From: Marinobacter sp. es.042
GTDB taxonomy: Bacteria; Pseudomonadota; Gammaproteobacteria; Pseudomonadales; Oleiphilaceae
Direction of reading: 5' to 3'
Length of the DNA: 64,000 nt
NCBI RefSeq assembly: GCF_900188315.1
Contig: NZ_LT897781.1
Coordinates: forward strand, 1,054,001-1,118,000
Shown: in pieces, positions 1 to 9,246 of the stretch
Numbering within the stretch: position 1 is the first letter of the stretch
How the letters are laid out: each line of letters begins with the position of its first letter
Program-made: the position numbers and the translations under genes
The notes under the pieces: generated by a model
Database searches by the model: none
What the model was told of the DNA's origin: nothing
Seen by the model: the letters and a program-made list of their open reading frames with translations, nothing else

Positions 1-2138
1 TGCTGAATGAGCTCGGCCAGATAAAGCGGGTCTTTATGTCCACCCGGCCGGGCGATGACAAGTCGGCTTCCGGTCATCAATGGCAAGAAGAGTTCGCAAA
101 GGGAGACATCAAAAGTATAGGGAGTTTTCAGCACGACGGAATCGGCTTGATCAAGCGGAAACGTTTCTTTCATCCATAGCATGTGGTTGCATATGGATTG
201 GTGCTCCAACATGACTCCTTTGGGTTTCCCAGTAGAGCCCGAGGTATACATTACATATGCAAGCTGATCTGGTGAGCAGGGCAGATTGGGCCGCGTTTTA
301 CTGAACTGGCTCAAATCGAAAGCATTGCTGTCAATGGCTACGGCTTCGACGTTCCCCGGTACCCGATCTTTCAGAGCCGTCTGGGTCAGGACAAATTTAG
401 CTTTCACCTCGTCAATAATGAAAGCCAACCGATCGTGCGGGTGGTCAGGATCCAATGGCAGGTATGCGCCGCCGGCTTTCAGAACCCCGTTGATTGCCAC
501 CAGCATTGTCAGGGACCGGTCCATTAGAATAGGTACTATGGTTTCAGCCTTTACTCCCTGTGCATTCAACCAGTGCGCCAGGCTGTTAGCCTGTTCGTCC
601 AGCTCCCTATAGCTCAGCTCTTTTCCTTCATAGATCAGTGCGCACCGATCGGGAAATTGATCTACCGCTACTTCGATCAGCCCATGAAGGCTTTTTCTTG
701 TTAGGTCATAGGGGCGGCAGACGGATTCCCACTGCGCCTGGTAGAGGGCCAGATCAGCGCTTCGTAAAATGTTTAGTTGACCTAGTTCTGATTCCGGCTT
801 GGTACTGACGCCTCGTAGCAGCAACAACAACTCGTCCAGTCTACGGTCAATCGTTTCTGTATTCCAAAGGTGAAGGTTGTGTGTGCATTCCATCACTGCC
901 GATTGACTAGAGATGGTGATGTTCAGGTTAAGATCGAAATTCTCGGATACTCTCGGGTTGGACTCGAAGCTCGCATCCAATCCGGTAAATTGAAAATCAG
1001 ATTCATTGGTAAGGTCTACGTTGAACAGGATCGAGACCAATGGTGGCTTGGATGGGTCACGAGATACGCCAAGTGTCTGCAACAAAGTGCCATAGGTTAG
1101 ATATTGGTGCTCGAAGGCATCCAGCATGCACTGTTGTGTTCTATGCAGCAGGGCCCTGAAGGAGTCCTCTCCTGACACTTTGATATGTAGCGGAATGATG
1201 TTGACGCAGTGTCCGACGAGATTATGTTCTTCCTTGGCCATTTGACCGGCGAAGGGAATACCGAGGACGATATCCTCACAGCCGGAAATGCGGTGAATGT
1301 AGCCCGCAAATGCAGCCATCAGTGTTGTGGTAATGGTGCTATTGTTCTTTGCGGAAAGGGCTTTAAGTTCAGCAAGGAGGCTTAAAGGCAAATCTTTGTC
1401 CAGGCGAAAGGCCGAGAAACTGCGACTCAATAGTCGTGGCCTGTCGAACGGTAAATCTAGCGTTGGGATGCCGTCAGCGAACCGCCTTGTCCAGTAATCT
1501 ATGCTCTGCTCCCGTAATGAACGGGTTTCGTCACTGCGTTCCCATTCTGCGTAATCAATGAAGCTGGGCGCGGGTTCGAGTCCCGCTGATAATGAAGGCT
1601 CGCACTCACGCGAGTACAATTCACCCAGTTCACTGGCCAGGATGTATAGCGACCACCCATCACAAACCGAGTGGTGCAATGTCAAAAGCACCCTGGTGTC
1701 GTCTTCGGTGAACCGAATTATGTCGAATTGGGCGAGTGGACCGTTGGCCAGGTCAAAAGGGACGGAGACAGCCCTTTGCGCGAGCAAAGTCAGCTGTTCC
1801 TCTTGGTTTTTAGGCGTCAGTGTTGAAATGTCGTGATGTGTGACAGGGGCGGGTCGATCATAGTAGATAACCATTTCCTTGCCATCATCACTAAAACACC
1901 CTCGAATGGCTTGGTGGCGCTGCCACAGCGCCTCGAGAGCTTTTTTAAGGGCCGGCTGATTGACCCGGCCCTTAAGTCTCAAAAACACCGACTCATTAAA
2001 CGAAGCACTGGCTTCGTCACCGAACTGAGCGGCCAGCCAGACCTCTCGTTGCGATTCGGTAGTCTCAATAGCACCTTCCAGTTCGCCGAACTCGAAGGGA
2101 TCGTGACGGTCAACATTAGACAGTACAGCAGTATTCAT
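1..2138 (-). CDS. Nonribosomal peptide synthetase, C–A module (3' end outside window)
   Basis: This protein adds an amino acid to the chain delivered by the preceding PKS–aminotransferase protein. Translation from the ATG at 2138 gives 712 codons that stay open to the window edge. Residues of about 20–450 form a condensation domain with the active-site motif HHSVCDGWS (HHxxxDG). From about residue 480 an adenylation domain begins, with TSGSTGKPKG and YTFDVS core motifs. The window ends soon after, so only the first three specificity positions (D, V, C) can be read. The start lies 3 bp after the stop of the upstream gene, so translation is probably coupled and the two proteins act in series. 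A carrier domain and a release domain must lie further left. A cytosolic megasynthase is certain; its product is unknown. Confidence 0.93.
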   Translation of the reverse strand, partial: MNTAVLSNVDRHDPFEFGELEGAIETTESQREVWLAAQFGDEASASFNESVFLRLKGRVNQPALKKALEALWQRHQAIRGCFSDDGKEMVIYYDRPAPVTHHDISTLTPKNQEEQLTLLAQRAVSVPFDLANGPLAQFDIIRFTEDDTRVLLTLHHSVCDGWSLYILASELGELYSRECEPSLSAGLEPAPSFIDYAEWERSDETRSLREQSIDYWTRRFADGIPTLDLPFDRPRLLSRSFSAFRLDKDLPLSLLAELKALSAKNNSTITTTLMAAFAGYIHRISGCEDIVLGIPFAGQMAKEEHNLVGHCVNIIPLHIKVSGEDSFRALLHRTQQCMLDAFEHQYLTYGTLLQTLGVSRDPSKPPLVSILFNVDLTNESDFQFTGLDASFESNPRVSENFDLNLNITISSQSAVMECTHNLHLWNTETIDRRLDELLLLLRGVSTKPESELGQLNILRSADLALYQAQWESVCRPYDLTRKSLHGLIEVAVDQFPDRCALIYEGKELSYRELDEQANSLAHWLNAQGVKAETIVPILMDRSLTMLVAINGVLKAGGAYLPLDPDHPHDRLAFIIDEVKAKFVLTQTALKDRVPGNVEAVAIDSNAFDLSQFSKTRPNLPCSPDQLAYVMYTSGSTGKPKGVMLEHQSICNHMLWMKETFPLDQADSVVLKTPYTFDVSLCELFLPLMTGSRLVIARPGGHKDPLYLAELIQ

Positions 2139-2141
2139 GGG

Positions 2142-5100
2142 TCAACCTGTCCATTTCTCAAAATGGTTTTTGTTGTCCTTTGAAGGGACAAACCAGGCGG
2201 ACTTTCCAGATTCGTCTCGCCCAAGGCGGGCACCCTCGACCGGTGGTTTCTGTCCCGGAATGCCTGAAGCGGTATGGGTAACCTGAGTTGTAGGAAAGAA
2301 TCCCATGGTAATCATTTCATCCATTGCTTCTTTGAATGTCTTGACAATTGTGTTGATGTCTTCGTCACCGTGGCTGGTGGTTATAAACATCGGGCGGGCG
2401 TCCCAGACATGAATGCCTTTTTCACGCAGGATGATGTAGATGAGTTCTTCAAAGGCGATATCCTGTGGAATTTTGATCTTGCACATGGACCCGCAATTCT
2501 CGATCTTCAGTGGGGCTCCAACCAGTTGGGCGTATCGGTTGATTTCAGTGACCATCTGTTCAGCACGCTGATTCAGCTGATTCTGAAGGTGCGGCTCGTC
2601 CTGTAGGTGCTGTAAGACGGCAACTGCTGCGGCCAATGTCAGAGGGTGGCGAACAAACGTCCCTGCGAAATAGGTAACACCGACTTCCGGCGTGGAATCA
2701 TCTCCGAATTGCCATTGGCCGCCGTCCAGGGCATCCATGAAACGGGCCTTGCCGGAAATGGCGCCGATGGGGAGCCCGCCCCCTACGATTTTGCCATAAG
2801 TGCAGATATCAGCATGAATATCGTAATACCCCTGAGCCCCTCTTTGGTGAATGCGGAACCCGGTAATGACTTCGTCGAATATCAGAGCAATTTGCTGATC
2901 TGAACAGAGCTTGCGCGCTTCTCTTAGAAAGGCGACAGGTTGTAGGCCCGGATTACGACTCTGAACGGGCTCAACCAATATGGCTGCGATTTCCTCAGCA
3001 TGTTCGCGAATATATTCCAGGGAGGCGTCGGTGCCGTAATCCAGAACGATCATGTTCTCTACAGCGGCATCAGGGATGCCTGCCGCTGCAGGAACGGCAT
3101 AACCCTTGCTGCCCCGCGTAACAATCACGTCGTCGTGGATGCCATGGTAATCGTTTTCGAAGATGACGATTTTTTCCTTGGCGGTTACCGTTCGGGCCAG
3201 CCGCATTGCCCCCAGAACAGCTTCAGAGCCGGTATTACAGAAGGCCACCCGTTCATTACCGGTTACCTGACAAAACAGTCGCGCTGCATCCGCTATCAAG
3301 GGGTGTTGCGGGCCGATCTCGTAACCGATATCCAACTGGCGGGCAATGGCTTCCTTAATAAAGGGGGCAGAGTTACCGAAGAAATTACTGCCAAAACCGC
3401 AGGTCACGTCAATCATTTTACCGCCGTCGATGTCCCAGAGGTATGGCCCCTCTGAGCGTTCCACAACGATCGGGTAGATGACTTCTTTGATGGCATTGCG
3501 AAAGCCGGATACTACTCGCGGGTCCGCTAAATGTTTTCGGTTCTCCTGAGCAAACTGCTTGGATTTACCAAATCGCGTGTTGTAACGCTTTGCGAGTTTC
3601 TCGAAATTCTCGCGCTGTGTGGTTGTCATCTCGTTGCTGCGCTTTACATTGATGCGCGTGCCAGCACCGAAGGGTTTTAGGGTGGCATTCTCCGTGCTAT
3701 GCCCGGCTGGGGAGGTTTTTGCGGGTGGCGAGGCAGGAGTCTGGCCGGCAGGGCCGGATATGGATTGGCCTGGCAATGAAGAAAGCACTGCCAACTGTCC
3801 CTGCATGATTTGCAGTTGTTGTTGGAACAGCGACTGAATGTCATTGGTTGATGTTGATGTTGATGTTGATGTTGCTGCTGGTGAGGGCGTGCCTGCCGTA
3901 ATGGGCGCCACGGACGCAGTCGGAGCGGATGCTGGAGTTGACGCCGGAGCCGGAGCCGTATCTTCCCCTGTGGCACCTTCTTTGATTAGGTAGTCCGCGA
4001 GTTTATTGAGATTGCCATGGTCGTTAAGCAGCTGCTTGAAGGTTATGCTGACCTTGAACTTTTTCTTCAGTTTCAACGTCGACTGTGTGAGTAGCAGCGA
4101 ATCGAGACCGAGTTCGAAAAATGTGGCATCGCCGTCGGCCGCAGATAAGTCGATGCCCGAGATGTCTGTGAATAGTGCGCGCAATTTTTCTAAGGTGACT
4201 TCTTTCATGTTTTCTGGCCTAGCCAAGTTTGGTGTTGTGGGGGGCGTCGGGGCTGTCGAGACTCCAGGCTCAATAACGTGTGTGCGGTGCTGGAATGGAT
4301 ACCCGGGTAGCTTGGCCCTTAATGCTGGGTCTGGGGTGCCGCAGGGCCAGCTAATGGTCAGGCCGCTGGCCCAGGCTTGGCCAAGTCCGCGACTGAAAGA
4401 CTGGACATCCTTTTCAGGCTGCCCGGCCTCTGGCACAAGCGGTATCAGAGCAAGATCGGGCTTTTCGGCCAGAGTCTGCAGAGCCATCCCGGATACCGTG
4501 CCTTGTGGCCCGCACTCCAGCAGGATCAGGTTTTTCAGTGCACCGATGGTTTCTACACCCTTGCGGAACTGAACCGGTTGCCGAATCTGACTAGCCCAGT
4601 ACTGAATATCGGTTGCCTGTTCATCCGTTATCCAATCTCCGGTGACGCAGGAGATAAACGGTATCTGTGGCGGATTTGGCACGACATCCTTCAGTGCCCG
4701 CGCAAAGGCATCACTGGCGGCATCCATGGACGGTGAATGAAAAGCATGTGAGGTATTGAGCGAGCGAAACCGGATAGCGTTCTGTTCCAGTATCTGGCTA
4801 ACGGCCGCGATGCTGTCGTGGCTGCCCGAGAGAGTGCAGGAGTCTGCCGTGTTTTCCGCCGCAACCACGACGTCACTGGTTAGCAATGAGTTAAGTTCTT
4901 CTATGCTTGCACGTACCGCCAGCATAGCCCCGGATGGTTGTGCCTTCATGACCTCACCTCGGGTGATGACTACCCGGATGGCGGTTGGCAGGTCGAACAC
5001 ACCGGCTATGGTGGCGGCAACCAGTTCCCCAATGCTATGGCCGATAGCCGCCTTGGCTCTGACGTCCAAGCTTTCCAAGGCAGAGGCCAGTGCGTATCCC

Positions 5101-8100
5101 ACGCAAAACAGACTGATTTGTGTTTTCTGGGTGTCTTTTAACGGGTCATCGGAAGTGAATATCAGCGACTTGATATCCAGCGAATGGCTTCCCTGCAAAA
5201 TGTCGGCACAGGCATCAAATGACTCACGAAATGCGGGGATGGCGGCATATAGAGATTTACACATGCCGGCAACCTGGCTGCCCTGGCCGGGGAACGCATA
5301 CACGACGGATGGGGCAGTGAAGGCCGCATCCGTATCCTCTGCGTCCTCGATCATTGAGGAGAACTCATGGGCGCTAAAATGGTGTGGCAGCGCCTTCCGA
5401 TAACGGAATTGCCGACGATTTCGAATCAGGAGGCAGGCAATGTCCGCCAGTTTGCCTTCATTACCCTCCACCTCGAGCAGTGACCGATATGATGCTAATA
5501 CAGCAGAAAGAGCTTGTCCGGAATGAGCGCTGAAGCAGAGTGGTACCCAATCAGGGGTCAGTTTCTTGTCGGGCAGCGTTAACGTTCTGGTGCCTTTGAG
5601 CAGGATATGAGCATTAGTACCGCCAATGCCAAAGGAACTGACGCCAGCAATGCGTTCTTCCTTCGGTTCCGGCCAGCCACTGGTGCTATTCGCGATAACA
5701 AAGGGAGTTTGCTCCAGTTTCAGTTCTGGGTTAGGTGACTCAAAATTGATGGATTGGGGGATTTCACCGCGGTCAATAGCTAGTGCGCACTTAACCAGGC
5801 CGACCACACCTGCAGCCGCTGTAAGATGACCGAAATTGCTTTTCACCGACCCCAGTTTACAGAACTGCTTTTTGCTGGTTTGCGTTGCAAAAGCGGCACT
5901 TAACGCCGATACCTCAATCGGATCACCAATCGGGGTTGCGGTTCCGTGGGCCTCGATATAGCGGATTCTTTCGACATCGAGCCGGGCATCACTAATGGCA
6001 GAGAGGATAACGGACTGCTGTCCCTGTACGCTCGGGCCCGAAAAACTGCCTTTCTCGGCACCATCGTTATTGACAGCCAGGCCAGTGATAGACGCATAAA
6101 CGCAGTCTTGATCTTTCTGGGCGTCGTCCAATCGCTTCAAAACGATCATCCCGCCACCATCACTGAATACGGTTCCGGAACTGTCCTTGTCAAAAGGTCG
6201 GGTATGTCCGTCCCGGGTATAAATGCTGCCTTCCTGGTGGGTGTGGGGCTGCTGTTGCGGGAATGTCAGTGAGGCGCCCCCTGCAATAGCGATGTCACAG
6301 CGTCCTTGGCGAATGGCTTCTGCTGCCTCGGCGACCGCTACGAGAGAGGTGGAACACGCGGAGTGGATGCTCAGAGCGGGCCCGACAAGGTTGAGTTTGT
6401 GGGCCAAGCGCGTGGCGGCATAGTCTTTTTCATTAGCGACCATAGCCTGCAGGGCGCCAAAGTCTTCCAGCTTTTCCTCGTTTTTAAGCACGTTGTTGAG
6501 GTAATAGGTATTGTTGCCGACGCCGCAATAGACTCCAATTCGTCCGGCAAACTGTTCTGGGTCATACCCGGCGTTTTCCAGTGCGTGCCAGGCAAGTTCC
6601 AGTAACAACCGCTGCTGGGGATCTATAAACTGCGCTTCAATAGGGTTGATGCCAAAAAACCGCTCATCAAATCCAAGGGGGTCGTCCAAAATGCCGCGCG
6701 CGTTGACGGTGCCGTCGTTGCTGGTTGGTGAGAAAAAGGTAATAGTTTCCTTACCTTCCTTCAGGTTCTGCCAAAAACTATCTAGCGTGTCTGCTCCGGG
6801 AACTCGAACAGACATCCCAATAATGGCTACATCTCTTGAGGAGTTTGCGTTCCTGGCGGGTGTTGAGCCATCGGTCCGGGCGGAGGTCGCAACAGCCTGG
6901 CGTGTTACAACATAGTCAAGAAATTGACCCAAACTCCGGTATTGAAACAGTGAGTAGACTGGGACAGTAAGGCCCTCGTGCTCATAGAGCGCGGCGGCGA
7001 TTCGGTTGGCCGTTAGCGAATCCATACCCTGGTCTTGAAGGTTATCCTCTTCCGACAGGTCAGGGTGATTGAGTTCTGTCCTGATCAGTTCCAACACCCT
7101 TCGTGAAAGAACTTCCTTGTTAATAGGCGTCTCGGCCGCGGGCTGCTCAAGCTTCTCGACCATAGATTTCCGGTCTATTTTTCCAGAGGGAGTCTTTTGG
7201 AGTTCCTCAAGCCAGTGGAATCGACTGGGAATCATGTAGCCTGGAATTGACTTTGCCAGGCTCCGTCTCAAGTCTGCATCTGGTTCGGCGGCGCCTGATT
7301 TCGAGGTTATAAAGGCCACGAGCCTTTTTTGCCCGCGGACCTCTTCTACTGCAACGGCTGCTTCTTTGACCAGTCCTGTGTCGAGTAGTGTCGCTTCCAC
7401 TTCGCTGAGTTCGACACGATAGCCGTTAATTTTCGTCTGATCGTCGATACGGCCAAGGTATAGGAGTTCTCCTTCCCCGTTCTGGCTTACGAGATCGCCG
7501 GTGCGGTAGGCCCTTTTGCTCTCCTCGGTACCCGATAAGTTAACGAAGCGTTGCAGAGTTTGATCCGGGTTGTTGATGTAGCCATGCGCCAATACCGGGC
7601 CGGCAATATAGAGTTCACCAACTTCGCCGGCAGCAACCGGTTGTTGCTGTTCGTCTAGTATCAGTAACTCCGCGTGGTCAATAGGCTTGCCAATTGGGGG
7701 TAGCTTGGGCCAGTGATCGGCAGGCCCGCCCAGCCTATATTCACTGACTACATGGGTCTCACATGGACCGTATTGATTGCTAAGCTTAGCGCCCTTCATG
7801 GCGTTGAAGGCAGTGCGTAGCTCCTCGCTAATAACAAGTTGCTCTCCCGCGGTAATAATGTCCTTAAGTGAAGTGGGATAGAGGTTCAGTTTATTGGCCC
7901 ACATCACCAGTTGAAGCAGCGCAATATAAGGCAGGAAAATCCGTTCTATCTGTTGCTCATTAATAAAGTCGAGCAGTCTGTGAAAATCTTGTTTAAGTTC
8001 ATTGTCGATCAGATAAAGAGTTCCACCCTGGGTCAAGGTGGAAAAGATCTCCTGAAACGACACATCGAAACTCAAGGCAGAAAATTGAAGAGTCCGATAG

Positions 8101-8672
8101 CGCGTGTTTTGCGGATACTGGTTATTTTGCCAGTTGATCAGGTTATCCAGGGTGCCGTGGTTCATCAGGACACCCTTTGGTTTTCCGGTCGAGCCAGAGG
8201 TATAGATTACGTAGGCATTGCTATCTTGTGTTATCGGGAAAGGTTCTGGGCGCTCTTTCGGCGTCTGGTCAAATGAAATCTCGCGTAAATCCAGATGAAT
8301 CCCGACCGGGGACCGAAAATCGTTATTGTCGGTAATGGTCATTGCGACTTCGGCATGGCTGACCATGTAGTTGAGCCGCTCCTTGGGATACACAGGGTCC
8401 AGAGGCAGGTAAGCGCAACCGTGGCGGAGAATGGCGATCATGGCGGTAATCGCGAGTGCTCTATCCTGGGTATGGATGGCGATAGGTGCATCCTGCCCAA
8501 TGCCTGAGTTGGCAATATGCTGCTGTATAAGAAATGCGTTGTTGTTCAACGTTTCATAACGGGTTGTTTTGCCGCCTGACCAAAGGGCTGCACTGTCAGG
8601 AAATGTCAGGACTGTATGTTCAAACTCTTGCAGGAAGCTGGATGCGTGGGAGGGATACTCATTAACATTCAT
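2142..8672 (-). CDS. Hybrid NRPS–PKS with aminotransferase domain (A–T–KS–AT–ACP–AMT)
   Basis: The protein has about 2,176 residues and builds a beta-amino acyl unit. Domains in order: adenylation (about 20–500, with TSGSTGKPKG and YRTGDL), carrier (Ser near 553 in GMDSL), ketosynthase (about 615–1040; Cys774 in SACSTS, His910, His950), acyltransferase (about 1124–1420; GHSIG Ser1214, HAFH motif typical of malonyl-CoA), carrier (Ser1526 in GLDSL), a Ser/Thr/Ala/Pro linker, and a class III PLP aminotransferase (about 1684–2130; Asp1934, Lys1962). There is no ketoreductase, so the beta-keto group is left for transamination, as in the mycosubtilin/iturin and McyE enzymes. ATG 8672 is preferred over the adjacent GTG 8675 because AAGGAAGG lies upstream at good spacing. 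There is no N-terminal C domain, so this A domain probably starts the chain. Domain calls are firm; the product is inferred. Confidence 0.95.
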   Translation of the reverse strand: MNVNEYPSHASSFLQEFEHTVLTFPDSAALWSGGKTTRYETLNNNAFLIQQHIANSGIGQDAPIAIHTQDRALAITAMIAILRHGCAYLPLDPVYPKERLNYMVSHAEVAMTITDNNDFRSPVGIHLDLREISFDQTPKERPEPFPITQDSNAYVIYTSGSTGKPKGVLMNHGTLDNLINWQNNQYPQNTRYRTLQFSALSFDVSFQEIFSTLTQGGTLYLIDNELKQDFHRLLDFINEQQIERIFLPYIALLQLVMWANKLNLYPTSLKDIITAGEQLVISEELRTAFNAMKGAKLSNQYGPCETHVVSEYRLGGPADHWPKLPPIGKPIDHAELLILDEQQQPVAAGEVGELYIAGPVLAHGYINNPDQTLQRFVNLSGTEESKRAYRTGDLVSQNGEGELLYLGRIDDQTKINGYRVELSEVEATLLDTGLVKEAAVAVEEVRGQKRLVAFITSKSGAAEPDADLRRSLAKSIPGYMIPSRFHWLEELQKTPSGKIDRKSMVEKLEQPAAETPINKEVLSRRVLELIRTELNHPDLSEEDNLQDQGMDSLTANRIAAALYEHEGLTVPVYSLFQYRSLGQFLDYVVTRQAVATSARTDGSTPARNANSSRDVAIIGMSVRVPGADTLDSFWQNLKEGKETITFFSPTSNDGTVNARGILDDPLGFDERFFGINPIEAQFIDPQQRLLLELAWHALENAGYDPEQFAGRIGVYCGVGNNTYYLNNVLKNEEKLEDFGALQAMVANEKDYAATRLAHKLNLVGPALSIHSACSTSLVAVAEAAEAIRQGRCDIAIAGGASLTFPQQQPHTHQEGSIYTRDGHTRPFDKDSSGTVFSDGGGMIVLKRLDDAQKDQDCVYASITGLAVNNDGAEKGSFSGPSVQGQQSVILSAISDARLDVERIRYIEAHGTATPIGDPIEVSALSAAFATQTSKKQFCKLGSVKSNFGHLTAAAGVVGLVKCALAIDRGEIPQSINFESPNPELKLEQTPFVIANSTSGWPEPKEERIAGVSSFGIGGTNAHILLKGTRTLTLPDKKLTPDWVPLCFSAHSGQALSAVLASYRSLLEVEGNEGKLADIACLLIRNRRQFRYRKALPHHFSAHEFSSMIEDAEDTDAAFTAPSVVYAFPGQGSQVAGMCKSLYAAIPAFRESFDACADILQGSHSLDIKSLIFTSDDPLKDTQKTQISLFCVGYALASALESLDVRAKAAIGHSIGELVAATIAGVFDLPTAIRVVITRGEVMKAQPSGAMLAVRASIEELNSLLTSDVVVAAENTADSCTLSGSHDSIAAVSQILEQNAIRFRSLNTSHAFHSPSMDAASDAFARALKDVVPNPPQIPFISCVTGDWITDEQATDIQYWASQIRQPVQFRKGVETIGALKNLILLECGPQGTVSGMALQTLAEKPDLALIPLVPEAGQPEKDVQSFSRGLGQAWASGLTISWPCGTPDPALRAKLPGYPFQHRTHVIEPGVSTAPTPPTTPNLARPENMKEVTLEKLRALFTDISGIDLSAADGDATFFELGLDSLLLTQSTLKLKKKFKVSITFKQLLNDHGNLNKLADYLIKEGATGEDTAPAPASTPASAPTASVAPITAGTPSPAATSTSTSTSTNDIQSLFQQQLQIMQGQLAVLSSLPGQSISGPAGQTPASPPAKTSPAGHSTENATLKPFGAGTRINVKRSNEMTTTQRENFEKLAKRYNTRFGKSKQFAQENRKHLADPRVVSGFRNAIKEVIYPIVVERSEGPYLWDIDGGKMIDVTCGFGSNFFGNSAPFIKEAIARQLDIGYEIGPQHPLIADAARLFCQVTGNERVAFCNTGSEAVLGAMRLARTVTAKEKIVIFENDYHGIHDDVIVTRGSKGYAVPAAAGIPDAAVENMIVLDYGTDASLEYIREHAEEIAAILVEPVQSRNPGLQPVAFLREARKLCSDQQIALIFDEVITGFRIHQRGAQGYYDIHADICTYGKIVGGGLPIGAISGKARFMDALDGGQWQFGDDSTPEVGVTYFAGTFVRHPLTLAAAVAVLQHLQDEPHLQNQLNQRAEQMVTEINRYAQLVGAPLKIENCGSMCKIKIPQDIAFEELIYIILREKGIHVWDARPMFITTSHGDEDINTIVKTFKEAMDEMITMGFFPTTQVTHTASGIPGQKPPVEGARLGRDESGKSAWFVPSKDNKNHFEKWTG
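3847..3876. repeat. Hexanucleotide tandem repeat in the PKS linker
   Basis: Four exact copies of GTTGAT and a fifth variant (GTTGCT) lie in the coding sequence for the Ser/Thr linker between the second carrier domain and the aminotransferase. On the coding strand the unit encodes Ser-Thr dipeptides. Loss or gain of a unit keeps the reading frame, so the repeat could change linker length without breaking the enzyme. Confidence 0.85.
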
Positions 8673-8740
8673 CACACTGCCTTCCTTATGCCGTTGTCCA
8701 TAAGTACATCTTGGCTGACTGTCTCGTTTATGGGGCAGTG

Positions 8741-9055
8741 TCAGCCCAGGAAGTTCGCTGCTCGTTTGTTACATTGTGTAAGTGAGCATAGCATCGCAGA
8801 GAACACCGCGCTAATCCACGGGAGCATCCAAAATCGATCGCCATAAATTCGGATTAGGACCTGACACGACATCCGCCGGTCAGACTTACTTAGGCCCAGA
8901 CAGGATAAGTGGCCTGAACCATCTGAATATTCCTGAATGTGTGGTTTCTTCGAAGTATGACTACTGAGGTATTTTATGGCGGCGTTATCGCGGCATTTCT
9001 GAGAAACTTCAATTAAAAGTGGGGGGAGGGTTTGCGCGCTAATGCTTTCGGTCAT
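8741..9055 (-). CDS. Doubtful 104-residue ORF upstream of the megasynthase
   Basis: The ATG at 9055 has an AGGA nine bases upstream, and the frame runs co-directionally into the megasynthase gene with a 68-bp gap. The first 25 residues (TLPPLLIEVSQKCRDNAAI) look faintly like the N-terminus of an AMP-forming acyl ligase. The rest is rich in Cys, Met and Trp and matches no family I recognise. It could be a decayed remnant of an adenylating enzyme, a genuine small protein, or chance. The ribosome-binding site is the best argument for expression. Confidence 0.25.
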   Translation of the reverse strand: MTESISAQTLPPLLIEVSQKCRDNAAIKYLSSHTSKKPHIQEYSDGSGHLSCLGLSKSDRRMSCQVLIRIYGDRFWMLPWISAVFSAMLCSLTQCNKRAANFLG

Positions 9056-9085
9056 GACAAAACATCCTGTTCTATACTGATACCT

Positions 9086-9217
9086 ATGAACCTCAACGAA
9101 ACTGTGAGGCGGTTTTTTGATAACCTTAAGGTATTAAAGCCGTCGGATTTTCTTCTTTTGCTTCCATTCGCTATTAAAAATATAGCAGTCTTTCGAAGGC
9201 TTGGAAAAGCAAATTGA
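9086..9217 (+). CDS. Possible 43-residue small protein
   Basis: A short frame starting MNLNETVRRFFDNLKVL ends 29 bp before the GNAT gene on the same strand. It has a hydrophobic stretch (FLLLLPFAIKNIAVF) between basic ends, which could contact the membrane. No good ribosome-binding site precedes the ATG. It may be a leader peptide for the cassette or a chance ORF. Confidence 0.22.
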   Translation: MNLNETVRRFFDNLKVLKPSDFLLLLPFAIKNIAVFRRLGKAN

Positions 9218-9246
9218 ATCGGGTTTCAGGGAGTGGAGGCCATTAA

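Larger units (their letters stand above)
8676..9246. other. Divergent gap between the megasynthase and the modifying-enzyme cassette
   Basis: This stretch of about 570 bp is visibly richer in A and T than the flanking genes. It holds only two doubtful small reading frames (9055 to 8741 on the minus strand, 9086 to 9217 on the plus strand). It must contain the promoters for the leftward assembly line and for the rightward GNAT gene. A TGG-N9-CGC element (GG-N10-GC spacing) at 8977–8991 on the plus strand could be a sigma-54 site, but such matches occur often by chance. No convincing sigma-70 pair was found. Confidence 0.5.

Noticed and set aside
1570..1586. GCGGGTTCGAGTCCCGC looks exactly like a tRNA T-arm
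   Set aside because: No acceptor, D or anticodon arm can be built around it and no CCA follows. It lies in frame inside the NRPS condensation domain, encoding ordinary residues.
4006..5403. Plus-strand frames of up to 215 codons inside the PKS gene
   Set aside because: They are opposite the acyltransferase domain and are explained by the coding strand.
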